Below, piece by piece: positions 9,214-18,641 of a stretch of 64,000 bases of DNA. The notes beneath the pieces are model-generated. The model searched no databases. It saw only the letters and a list, made by a program, of their open reading frames with translations, and was not told the origin of the DNA. The position numbers were made by a program, and so were the translations under genes. Within the stretch, counting starts at the first letter, position 1; every line of letters starts with the position of its first letter. This stretch comes from Methanogenium marinum (GTDB lineage Archaea > Halobacteriota > Methanomicrobia > Methanomicrobiales > Methanomicrobiaceae): contig NZ_JAKELO010000002.1 in NCBI RefSeq assembly GCF_028912405.1, positions 1,435,276-1,499,275 of the forward strand. Reading direction: 5' to 3'.

Positions 9214-10775
9214 TAATCAACAATAAAAGAAGAAAAACCTATCTTCTTTTAGCTCTTCCCCTGAGCATTATTGTCGCTTATATATTCACAACCATAGCGC
9301 CCGCCTTTAAGCTTCATCCACCATCGTATGGGTTGACTGTTCTCGTTGAATTTTTATGTGGTCTGTTTTTTATCATTGCTGTGGGTATGATTTTCAACGA
9401 GGATTCGAGAATAAATGGTGTCATCTACACTGGTATATTTGCTGCAATACCAATATTTTATGTTTATTCTTCTCCGTGGGCTGACATAGATCTCCTGATT
9501 CTCACATACTCAGTGGGTATCATCTGTGGTGCTGTGTTTGTCGTAAAAACGGTCATCACAAACCGGTATGACAATCTTGCAAAGTTTGCCAAAGGTCTCT
9601 TCACCCTGTTCTTCGCGCTCATCATCGGATTTCTTGCGTATGAGATGTATCGGACTGCTATCGCACCGGATTCAGCAGTTGGTGAGGCATATGCGACACA
9701 AAGTATCTTCTTTTTTGGTGCGGGAATTGTTCTTTCTCTTATTCTCTACTGGCTTGCAATTAAGATCACCGTCGGCGTGAGGGCTTCAGAGATATTCATA
9801 TTCGGCCCGCGATCATCCGGGAAGACATATTTTGTTCTTGGTCTGTGGAGCTATATTTCAGAACATTTCGATAAGGGACACTCAAACGAGGGTGTTGTCT
9901 TAACCGGAGATCCAAATGACGAAGGCGACGATCTGCGCATATCAAGTCTGTATGCAAATATTCTCGACGGAAAGATCCTCTCACGGACATACCGTTACCA
10001 GATGGTGATGTACCAGCTTACCGGAATGAAATTTGGTATAATTCCAGTCAAATGGACAGTTGTAGATTATGCTGGTGAGTATTATGATGAGTTAAATGAG
10101 ATCAATTTCAAAAAGGCGCTCTCCCTTTTGAGTGAACGACTCAATATGCCTCCGGGGGAGGTCAGAAAGAGTGCGGGGACAATAGATTTTGTCAAGTACA
10201 TAAAGTTGAACCATTTTGATGATCTCCTCGATCCGGAATTCACCAAAAGTGTGATAATCTCGACCATGTATGGCAACTTTCTCCGGGCAGGAAAAGTCAT
10301 CTTTCTTATTGACGGTGAAAAAATCACTGACAACAGAAAGGGTCATGCACAGCTTGCACGGGAATTTGGGGGATATATGAAGACTCTGATTGACCTGGAA
10401 GGAAAAAATTACTTCGGGTTTTTCGGGTCGAACAAAAAATATGCTCTCGTTGTCACCAAAACAGATCTCGTATTCTGGAAGAATAAGGAGATACAAAACC
10501 TTCTACACTCAATGAATGCCGGGAAATTATCTGACATTCCGGAAAAATCCAAAGAGGCACTGAACATAGAAACCACTCTTTTTGAGATTCTCAGTTCAAA
10601 CACGGTTTTTAAAAATCTGGTTAACATGATGAATGACATTTCGATGTATTTTGTCGCCGTTTCTGTCGATGCATCAGCAGAACCATTTCCCACAGAGGAA
10701 GGATTTGAAGAGGAAATTTCACCGACATCCCTTGCACCATGGAGGTTTACGGAGATATTCAAATTTGGCCTGTAA
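9210..10775 (+). CDS. Polytopic membrane protein with cytoplasmic P-loop GTPase-like domain
   Basis: Several N-terminal TM helices, then Walker A FGPRSSGKT, G3-like VVDYAGE, G4-like VVTKTD; overlaps the upstream stop by 4 bp (ATGA). Confidence 0.85.
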   Translation: MIINNKRRKTYLLLALPLSIIVAYIFTTIAPAFKLHPPSYGLTVLVEFLCGLFFIIAVGMIFNEDSRINGVIYTGIFAAIPIFYVYSSPWADIDLLILTYSVGIICGAVFVVKTVITNRYDNLAKFAKGLFTLFFALIIGFLAYEMYRTAIAPDSAVGEAYATQSIFFFGAGIVLSLILYWLAIKITVGVRASEIFIFGPRSSGKTYFVLGLWSYISEHFDKGHSNEGVVLTGDPNDEGDDLRISSLYANILDGKILSRTYRYQMVMYQLTGMKFGIIPVKWTVVDYAGEYYDELNEINFKKALSLLSERLNMPPGEVRKSAGTIDFVKYIKLNHFDDLLDPEFTKSVIISTMYGNFLRAGKVIFLIDGEKITDNRKGHAQLAREFGGYMKTLIDLEGKNYFGFFGSNKKYALVVTKTDLVFWKNKEIQNLLHSMNAGKLSDIPEKSKEALNIETTLFEILSSNTVFKNLVNMMNDISMYFVAVSVDASAEPFPTEEGFEEEISPTSLAPWRFTEIFKFGL

Positions 10776-10806
10776 TGGTGGTACATAGTCAGGGGGTTTT
10801 TGAAGA

Positions 10807-12252
10807 ATGAATGATGCATACGGAATATTCACAACAGATGGTGAGGCTGTGGCAGGCACCCTGCATGACGAGTATGCACTCCATCTTGCAGAACGGCTTG
10901 ACGAGAGTACAGCGTCTTTGTATATCAGTACAAAAAACGGTGTTTTTCTGCTCGGAACTGCTGTAAACGTGCAAAAGAAGGGGAGAAGGCCCGACACATT
11001 CATCTATCTTGAGAAGGTCGGATGGAACCGGGAACTTCCACCGAAAATTGATCTTGCATACATCCATGCGTTTTACAGTCGAGTCGAACAGAGACTCACT
11101 GAAATAGAATATGTGGTGCGTGATCTCGCTTCAGACAGTGAGTTCTTTGATGAACGCCAAAAGAGGGTAATTACCGGCCTTATGAGTTCTGCTGCTGCGA
11201 ATTACTCTGTGGGAAGAATGCTCCTTGGAAAGGAGGTTGTCTGCGTGTCAGGAAACCTCTCAATGTCTGTTGATTTTGTCGTTTCTGTAACCGAAAAAAT
11301 TCATTCATTTTTATCTCCGGGGTTTACCATCGTTGTTGCAAAAAGGACTTTCAGGGATGCTGATCTGCTGGTCACAGAGAAGTATTCCGGAAAGGTTCAT
11401 ATCAATCTGGATACTGAGCGGACAGATGGTTCGAAGTGGGAGGAGATATACCAGGACGTGGGAATTTTCGCCCAAAATTCCACAATCCGGCTAAAACTGT
11501 CGAAGGAACAATCCCGCAGAAACCTTGCAGAACAGCTTGTTTCTGAGTACAAAACCACCAAAAAGATGCTTCCTGGCAGATTACGCCTCTTTGGGGAATT
11601 TCTGAATGAGGAAGATATTGGCACCTTTATTGCCCAACATGGGGAGTTCTCATCCTCTGCATATGAACCTCAGAACAAAGAGGGACTGGAACACCCGAAG
11701 GAGTCAGATTACGGAAAGTGGAGTATTAACGATCTTGACAGGGAGGACCTTAAACGTGAGTATGAGGTGCACATGGAGCAGAAAAAAAAGGGCAGGGTTC
11801 GCCTGCTTGCTATTCTGGGAATTTTTGTAATCCTTCTTGCAGTCGTAGTGTTTTTTTTTGTAATCCAGCCGGAATTTGTAAATCCTGGCCATAATGCAAC
11901 CGAGATGCCGTATATAACCCCTTCAGCTACGATTGCTCCTGTTGATGAGTCCCGAATTATTACACGGCTGAACACAACACCAGGCAATAGTCCTGCTGGC
12001 CTTTCGGGAATAGGGAGTGCATACGAAGTAACGGTATCCAGACCTCAAAACGTGACAATAGCCTTAAATGTGGATTATAACCCGGACGTTTTGTACTACC
12101 TGATGAGATACAACCAGTCGGTATCTTCGTGGGTTCCCATAAACACCACGCTTGTAATATCGAATGAATCTGCAACAGCACTCATCTCTGATTCAGGAAT
12201 ATATCGCATCTTCAGTCTGACAGGGAAAGCAGTTTTAATTCCCGTTAAATGA
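10807..12252 (+). CDS. Single-pass membrane protein with cytoplasmic N-terminal domain and extracytoplasmic C-terminal domain
   Basis: No N-terminal signal; basic QKKKGRVR followed by TM (LLAILGIFVILLAVVVFFFVI); Thr/Asn-rich C-terminal beta-like domain. Confidence 0.8.
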   Translation: MNDAYGIFTTDGEAVAGTLHDEYALHLAERLDESTASLYISTKNGVFLLGTAVNVQKKGRRPDTFIYLEKVGWNRELPPKIDLAYIHAFYSRVEQRLTEIEYVVRDLASDSEFFDERQKRVITGLMSSAAANYSVGRMLLGKEVVCVSGNLSMSVDFVVSVTEKIHSFLSPGFTIVVAKRTFRDADLLVTEKYSGKVHINLDTERTDGSKWEEIYQDVGIFAQNSTIRLKLSKEQSRRNLAEQLVSEYKTTKKMLPGRLRLFGEFLNEEDIGTFIAQHGEFSSSAYEPQNKEGLEHPKESDYGKWSINDLDREDLKREYEVHMEQKKKGRVRLLAILGIFVILLAVVVFFFVIQPEFVNPGHNATEMPYITPSATIAPVDESRIITRLNTTPGNSPAGLSGIGSAYEVTVSRPQNVTIALNVDYNPDVLYYLMRYNQSVSSWVPINTTLVISNESATALISDSGIYRIFSLTGKAVLIPVK

Positions 12253-12293
12253 CTGGTTTGTGTCATACCGGATAGAAAAAACAGGTATCCGCC

Positions 12294-13955
12294 ATGAAAA
12301 AAAATCCTGCAATGAGAATTATTTCCGTTGTCATTTTTCTTCTGCTCATACAGGCAGGAATCTCATCTGCAGATGCACAGACACAAAAAGGGACGATATC
12401 TGTATCATCAGAACCGCAGGGGGCGGAAATTTATCTCAATGATGAATACCTTGGTATTCAGACAAACACGTTTATTCAGGACGTTTTTCCGGGAATTCAT
12501 TATGTGCGACTTGAGTTGGAGGGCTATCGGACATGGGAGCAGATATTTGAAGTAAGGGAGGGGGAAATCACCTACGTGAGCCATGGGATGGAACCTGTCG
12601 TGGGGGGTCCGTTCACGGTATCGACAAAGCCGGAGGGTGCACAGATATATATTGACGGGGACTTTTTTGGCATATCGAATACCATCCTGTACGATCTTCC
12701 TGAGGGACAACACCGCGTTCTCCTGGTGCTTTATAATTACTCAGACTATGCAGCAACAGTTACAATAAACGAAGGGATTTCACAATCGGTTGTCCATACG
12801 TTTGAGACAATACCTACGACAGGAAGGATAACGGTTGCGTCTGTCCCGTCCAATGCTGAAATTTATCTGAACGGGGAGTTTGAAGGTACTACCCGAAAGA
12901 CGCTTCAAGAGGTTGTGCCGGGGACGTACGATGTTGTCATTAAAAAAAACGGATATGATGACTGGACAGGCAGGGTTGATGTTGCGGCTGGAAAGATATC
13001 GGAAGTAATTGCAGAGCTTTCCCCCTCAAAGGTACTTATTTTGGTGAATACTGTGCCGGAAGAAGTCAGTGTTTCAATTGACGGGGTTTATTCCGGCACG
13101 ACTCCTCTCGAAATCCCTTCTGAACAGGGATTGCACACAATTCGTATTGAAAAGTTTGGGTATGAGCGTATTGAAACGGAGGTGGACGTCGGAGCAGAAG
13201 GTGCCTCTTTTTCGTATAATCTTATTTCAATGGCCCCGCAGGCAATAGCAGAGGCTAAACAGGTGGTATCCGAAAATCTTGAATACCGTCCGAAAAAAGC
13301 ACAGGAAGCGCTTCTAGATGCCCAAAAAAAGTATGAGGAAGGTGATTCACAGAGTGCGATTACCTATGCGGAGTCTGCAATTATTATTGCCCGGGATGTT
13401 GACGGGGACGGGGTTTCAAATCCGTTTGACATAAGTCCGAATCTTCACAATATCGTGATATACATATCTCCGTTTATTCTTCTTTTTCTCGTTCTGGTGT
13501 TTCTGGGAAAGGACATGTTGCGGCACAGAGTTAATCCTGAAATCGATTTACACCTTCCGGTGACCATACGGGAGGACGATATGCTTGCACGGGCTGAAAT
13601 TACGGTAAATGCACCCGGAGGGCCGTACCGTGGTTTTGTCTGCACTGTCTATATCGATGGTATTTCCGTTGACCACTTCACGAACCCGGGAAAATATGAT
13701 GTGATGCTCTCTGGAAGGAGTCCGGGTGTTCACCGCCTTATGGTGCATCTTCAGGTTGCAAAGGAGCGATATGGCAAATCTGAGAAGAAGGTGGAGGAGA
13801 CTTTCATTGTTGAGCCAACAGTGCAGGTGCATCGTGCTCCTGAGATAAATGGCGATGACATTATTGTTCCGGAAGAAACGCACTTCGGAACTGATGATTT
13901 GTATGAGGAGGGGAAGGGTGACGATGCCAATACGAAGGATGATTCAGAAGAGTAA
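12294..13955 (+). CDS. PEGA-domain surface protein (four PEGA repeats) with TM helix and C-terminal domain
   Basis: Repeats GTISVSSEPQGAEIYLNDEYLG, GPFTVSTKPEGAQIYIDGDFFG, GRITVASVPSNAEIYLNGEFEG and VLILVNTVPEEVSVSIDGVYSG; DVDGDGVSNPFD Ca-loop-like motif; TM ISPFILLFLVLVFLG. Confidence 0.87.
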   Translation: MKKNPAMRIISVVIFLLLIQAGISSADAQTQKGTISVSSEPQGAEIYLNDEYLGIQTNTFIQDVFPGIHYVRLELEGYRTWEQIFEVREGEITYVSHGMEPVVGGPFTVSTKPEGAQIYIDGDFFGISNTILYDLPEGQHRVLLVLYNYSDYAATVTINEGISQSVVHTFETIPTTGRITVASVPSNAEIYLNGEFEGTTRKTLQEVVPGTYDVVIKKNGYDDWTGRVDVAAGKISEVIAELSPSKVLILVNTVPEEVSVSIDGVYSGTTPLEIPSEQGLHTIRIEKFGYERIETEVDVGAEGASFSYNLISMAPQAIAEAKQVVSENLEYRPKKAQEALLDAQKKYEEGDSQSAITYAESAIIIARDVDGDGVSNPFDISPNLHNIVIYISPFILLFLVLVFLGKDMLRHRVNPEIDLHLPVTIREDDMLARAEITVNAPGGPYRGFVCTVYIDGISVDHFTNPGKYDVMLSGRSPGVHRLMVHLQVAKERYGKSEKKVEETFIVEPTVQVHRAPEINGDDIIVPEETHFGTDDLYEEGKGDDANTKDDSEE

Positions 13956-14143
13956 ATCAGGGATAAAATATCCATTTATTTTCAATAAATCCATTCTAAT
14001 AGCTTATTGTAGCTCTGCAGAAATGTTACAAAGTGAAAGAAAACATTCATACGTGCCCGGAATGGCCGGATGAATGACAAGAATAGGGGTCCTGCCCCAT
14101 CCATTGTTTTTCTTACCTTGAGGTTACCCTCTTTGATCCCCTT

Positions 14144-14352
14144 TTTTGGGAATTTGGGGATAAATTAGGCATATTTTTCACGTTTTTTATTGCCGAAAAA
14201 ATAAGGCTTTAATGCCATTTATTTGCTAAAATGGAGACTAATTGTAGAGTATTAAGAGGTCGCTATTGTCGGATATTTTTGGGAGGACGTATGGGCTGTC
14301 TCGACTGAGAAATGCTCACTCCGGGCTTTTGAGTGGATGTATTTTTCCAAGG
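14144..14352. repeat. Intergenic repeat of about 205 bp, copy 3
   Basis: ggggataaattaggcatatttttc...attgtagagtattaagaggtcgc...ggatatttttgggaggacgtatgggctgtc...cactccgggctttt aligns to copies 1 and 2. Confidence 0.75.
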
Positions 14353-14536
14353 ATGATGGTCATTTTAGATGTTATTTATGCGTTGCTTTGTCATATGTGT
14401 GGATTTATCCCAAAAATGACCTGATTTGTATGCCGAAATTGATTTAGGAAGAATATCAGGAATTGAAATGGTATGTCCCTGACACTTTCATATCCCCCAC
14501 AAAAGTATTATTCCCGTCTGCAGGAACCTGTAAAGT

Positions 14537-15040
14537 ATGGCAGAAAACAGCCTTTTCTCCTTCCATTCAACGGTTCTGTTTGTGCAGGATGTAGAAATAT
14601 CAAAGAAATTCTATACTGAAGTGATGGGCGAGGAGATTGAACTTGATCTCGGCAAAAATATCGGGTTTAAAAGTGCACTTGCAATCTGGGATGGCAATTA
14701 CGGCAGAAATGTGATATTCGGTGATGAAAACGCTGGAGATGGAGATTTTTCATCAAAGCGGATGATCGAGCTTTACTATGAAACAGAGGATATGGAGAAG
14801 ACATTTGAGAACCTGAATACTGCCGGTGTTGAGTTTGTGCATGGGGTGACTGCTCAGCCCTGGTGCCAACTCACCGTGCGGTTCCTTGATCCCGATGGAC
14901 ATATGATTGAGGTTGGTGAGAGAATGGATGTCTGTGTGAAAAGGTTGGCATCATCCGGCATGTCAGCGGATGAGATTGCAACATCCACCACCATGCCGCC
15001 AGAGATTGTAAAGTATATGCTTGAAATGGATGAACGGTAA
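14537..15040 (+). CDS. Glyoxalase/VOC-family protein
   Basis: FHSTVLFVQDVEISKKFYTEVMGEEIELDLG and VRFLDPDGHMIEVGE. Confidence 0.88.
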   Translation: MAENSLFSFHSTVLFVQDVEISKKFYTEVMGEEIELDLGKNIGFKSALAIWDGNYGRNVIFGDENAGDGDFSSKRMIELYYETEDMEKTFENLNTAGVEFVHGVTAQPWCQLTVRFLDPDGHMIEVGERMDVCVKRLASSGMSADEIATSTTMPPEIVKYMLEMDER

Positions 15041-15202
15041 CCCGGTGTTCGGGGGAAATCCAGCCAGTACAAAATATAATTTGGCAGTGTGGGGTGAATC
15101 GTGATTCTCTGTTCCCCTCACGCCAGAATGTGACAAACACTCACACCTGCATCCACATCCGTTTCTTTCCTCTCTCAGTTTCTTAAAAATTGAGAATGAA
15201 TC

Positions 15203-16225
15203 TTAGATAGCCTTCAGCCCGAGTGCCTCATTCGTCATCCGAATTGACTCTTCTGCGCTGTCTGCCGCCTTCATCATTGCACGGATGGCATCGACGTTTT
15301 CTACGACAACATCTGCTTCCTGGTGGATTGCCTGGAAGAGATAGAGCTCATTGTTTTTGCCTACCGCAACCGAATCCTCGAATACACAGGATTCCCAGAG
15401 ATCACCACGGGGGCGGCCCATATCTGAGGCCAGTTCCCTTAATTCTGCTGTCGAAGTGATGCCGGTGGAACCTTTTACAATGCCAATTCTCGGGTGTTTG
15501 CGAATGAGGTCCAGAACACCTTCACGGGTGGCCTCCTGTGCCAGCTCCATCCGGATAACGTGCATGTGCATGAAGGTCGTCGGTACGATCATCGCGGTTG
15601 TTACGATATCAATTGACGGAAGAACGGTGTTCAAATCCGGCCCGTGGTGAGACGGGATGGAGACCGGGTTGAGGACGATTGCGTCAACCGGACCCTTCTT
15701 AATCCCGCCGGGATCAGATCCACGGCGTACCATTGTTGCAAAGACTGATTTCACACCATATGCCTCGTCTGCCAGTTTGATGATACGGCAGAGACCGGTT
15801 GTGTTGCAGGATACCACCCGCACAAAGTCAGCGCCGTAGGCGTCCTGGTAATTGCATGATGAATTAAATGAGATGCCTGCTATCTCATGCTTTTCCCCGC
15901 CCTGCCAGATGGCTTTGACGTTGTAGAGTTCATAGAGTGCTTTGTTCGCCTTTCCAACGCCCCCTGGAGTTGCATCAACAACGACATCACACTGGCGCAG
16001 CATGCCTTCCACATCACCTGCGACTGCGATACCTGCCTCATCAAAGGCCCCCTTCTTTGTAATATCTGCAATATAGAGAGGATATCCCCGTTCATTTGCG
16101 ATGTATGCCTCTCCTGAGGGTCGTGTCTTTGAGACCCCTACAATTTCCATGTCCGGCTGAGCTGCCACCGCGTCAGCTACCCGTTTGCCAATTGTTCCAT
16201 ATCCGTTAATTGCCACTTTGATCAT
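15203..16225 (-). CDS. gap: Archaeal type II glyceraldehyde-3-phosphate dehydrogenase
   Basis: MIKVAINGYGTIGKRVADAV, VVSCNTTGLCR catalytic Cys motif, VPTTFMHMHVI. Confidence 0.95.
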   Translation of the reverse strand: MIKVAINGYGTIGKRVADAVAAQPDMEIVGVSKTRPSGEAYIANERGYPLYIADITKKGAFDEAGIAVAGDVEGMLRQCDVVVDATPGGVGKANKALYELYNVKAIWQGGEKHEIAGISFNSSCNYQDAYGADFVRVVSCNTTGLCRIIKLADEAYGVKSVFATMVRRGSDPGGIKKGPVDAIVLNPVSIPSHHGPDLNTVLPSIDIVTTAMIVPTTFMHMHVIRMELAQEATREGVLDLIRKHPRIGIVKGSTGITSTAELRELASDMGRPRGDLWESCVFEDSVAVGKNNELYLFQAIHQEADVVVENVDAIRAMMKAADSAEESIRMTNEALGLKAI

Positions 16226-16445
16226 AGCTGCACACCTTCAGATGGTACTCCGGGCCTCTCCTGCCCCCGTTTGCAGGGGATAAGTTTGCACCCTTCTGTC
16301 CCTCTCACCTGATTATGGAACTGATACAGCGGGAATACAAAAAAAGGTTCTCTTTGAATGTGTGAATCAAACGGACTATCCGGGAATAACAATATTCAAT
16401 TACCCTGTGCTCATAATAACCACTTATTCGGTAACAGGAGGGGTT

Positions 16446-16919
16446 ATGGGAATAAAACAGAACGTCTGCCCACGGTGTGGTGAACCGGTGCCTGAGGGGG
16501 GCACCATCTGCATGATCTGTGGGCAGTCCCTGAAAAAGCCGCGCACCATAAAAAAAGAACATTATGCTGCTGTTATTTTTGCAGTGATAGCGATTATACT
16601 GGCATATATTCTTTATCCGGTTTTTTTTGGTCCGACAATGGCTACAAGCACTGGAAATGTAATGTTTGAAGTATCCCTTTCAGATGGGGACCTGTCCGTT
16701 CAGTACAGCGGTACCGCTGATGGCAGTTATGTGGCAGACCTGCAGATCGCGGTTCTTGCAGAAGGGGGCCGTTCATCGCAGATATTCTCCTTTGCAAATC
16801 CTGAGCCGGGAACTATTCTCGGTCCGGTTGAGACAGGCGTCGTTGGGAAACCAGTCGGTATCTATTATGTTGCTGTCTATGTCGATGGCACGGAAATAAG
16901 CAATACTATCGTCATTTGA
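16446..16919 (+). CDS. Zinc-ribbon membrane protein with pilin-like extracytoplasmic domain
   Basis: CPRCGEPVPEGGTICMICG zinc ribbon, TM AAVIFAVIAIILAYILYPVFF, beta-rich C-terminus. Internal ATG at 16446 preferred over the longer ORF. Confidence 0.75.
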   Translation: MGIKQNVCPRCGEPVPEGGTICMICGQSLKKPRTIKKEHYAAVIFAVIAIILAYILYPVFFGPTMATSTGNVMFEVSLSDGDLSVQYSGTADGSYVADLQIAVLAEGGRSSQIFSFANPEPGTILGPVETGVVGKPVGIYYVAVYVDGTEISNTIVI

Positions 16920-16948
16920 TGGTATGGTGAAACGTATGGTGAAGGAGA

Positions 16949-17470
16949 ATGGAGAGGATGACAGAGGGCCTTGACCGTGAATATGCAATCTGGGTGAACC
17001 GGGATGAACTGGGGGAAAAAAAGGAGATTCACCTCGAAGGGAAGAGGATCACCTTCAAAATTCCTGAACAGATTGAAGGACATGCTGTGTTGCGCTTGAA
17101 AGGGCTTGGTTTTCGGAATGGGTCAAAGAAAGGAGACTTGTTTGTCCGTATCAGTCTCATGGAAGAGGATCGTGGGAGTGAAGGGTCTCCCTTCTACAGC
17201 AAATGGCATGGTTCTTCTTTTGGTGGTGGTTCCGGACCATTACCGTGGATGAACCGTTCACAGGTCAGGGAGGAAGGCGGTGAACAGAATCATTGCATTA
17301 CTCCCAATAAGGCAGTGAAAGATCCGATGCAGATGCGGCGGGCAGGGTATCTTATATCAGGTGCCGGTCTGGTGCTTATAGCAGGAGGAATCTTTGGTAT
17401 TCTTCCCATTTCTGCCTGGATAGGGATTTCACTCGTTGTGTTAGGTGTATATCTTGTCTCCTTTGCCTGA
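16949..17470 (+). CDS. DnaJ C-terminal-like domain protein with C-terminal TM hairpin
   Basis: ITFKIPEQIEGHAVLRLKGLGFRNGSKKGDLFVRISL resembles the DnaJ_C substrate-binding fold; C-terminal hydrophobic segments. Confidence 0.65.
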   Translation: MERMTEGLDREYAIWVNRDELGEKKEIHLEGKRITFKIPEQIEGHAVLRLKGLGFRNGSKKGDLFVRISLMEEDRGSEGSPFYSKWHGSSFGGGSGPLPWMNRSQVREEGGEQNHCITPNKAVKDPMQMRRAGYLISGAGLVLIAGGIFGILPISAWIGISLVVLGVYLVSFA

Positions 17471-17481
17471 AATGTCCATCA

Positions 17482-18273
17482 TTATCCCTTGAAATTGGTA
17501 AAATAATTGTCAATATATGCCTGTTTTTGTATCCGGGCTCTTTCCTGTGGGTCACGGATGAGGTGCACTCCCGTTGTCTGGACTGCCGGGCAAAAAGGGC
17601 AGAGGGCGAAGGGTACATCGTCTGCATGATCCCGTACGGGACAGTAATATATCCGTCCATCCTGCTCAACGGAAAGTCCGCCTGGAAAGGGTGTTTCAAC
17701 AGGATGACCGGGGCCGTCTTCTATATACATTGCATAGCAGGCGAGTGCATAGTGGAGTGAGAGGATGGATGGATCTTTTTCCTCTGCCTTTCGTGTGGTC
17801 GCCCGCTGGACCATTATGCAGTATTCGGTAAAACCCTCTCGCAGAGATGTCTTTCTCCAGTGCCGTTCCCCCTCGTATGACCCCTCCGTCATCAGGCGAT
17901 GATGGGTATCAAAGATCTCCTCATGGACTGCGGTGAGAAGTGGATCACGGTAATCAGTGGGAATGTCACGGGTTTTTCGTTCGAAATTTACCATCATCTG
18001 TCGAAGGGTTTCCTGCGGATATTCCCTGACGTGGTCTGAAAGAAGAGGGAGAAGTGCCTCTTTGTCCCGGGATGTTTCCGCGGTTTTCCAGAATGTCTGA
18101 ATATGAACGAGACTGTCCCGGTATGCAGGGAGCACCTGTCCGGAAGGTAATGTGTCCCTGCATGTCACCGATGCGGTATCTACGATACAGTCAATCTCCG
18201 GCCGGTAGGTGGTGTCCTCCGGCCTGTTGTTCCCGAATATCCGTGCTTGTAAGCGTGAGAAAATACCTGCCAT
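17482..18273 (-). CDS. Hypothetical protein with Cys-rich C-terminal motif
   Basis: 263-aa ORF; IYYCPVRDHADDVPFALCPFCPAVQ; convergent with the upstream gene. Confidence 0.65.
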   Translation of the reverse strand: MAGIFSRLQARIFGNNRPEDTTYRPEIDCIVDTASVTCRDTLPSGQVLPAYRDSLVHIQTFWKTAETSRDKEALLPLLSDHVREYPQETLRQMMVNFERKTRDIPTDYRDPLLTAVHEEIFDTHHRLMTEGSYEGERHWRKTSLREGFTEYCIMVQRATTRKAEEKDPSILSLHYALACYAMYIEDGPGHPVETPFPGGLSVEQDGRIYYCPVRDHADDVPFALCPFCPAVQTTGVHLIRDPQERARIQKQAYIDNYFTNFKG

Positions 18274-18641
18274 ACTCTATTTCTTTTCTGCACCGGCAGA
18301 TGATGATTGCTTTGTTTCAGGCAGACCTCTATTTTATCCGTGCCGAATGGTGGCCATGTAACGTTGGCAGTATCATATGATGGTGGTGAGACTGCAGTAT
18401 TCGCTTTTAGATTCCCCGAATCTGAATGGATGAGTTTTTCAGATGATCTGCATGTATTGGTGAGAGTGAACAGACAAATTTTGGTATCCGTTCGGTCCTT
18501 GAGTTCTGGAGAGGATCACGCAGATGTGGTGACCATGTCCCTCCTTTGGACAATAATGTGGGGGGAGATGCCATCCCGCGATTACCCCTTTCCTTTCAGG
18601 GGAGGAACAGTGATTACTGATGTCTCACAGAAAGGGTATCT

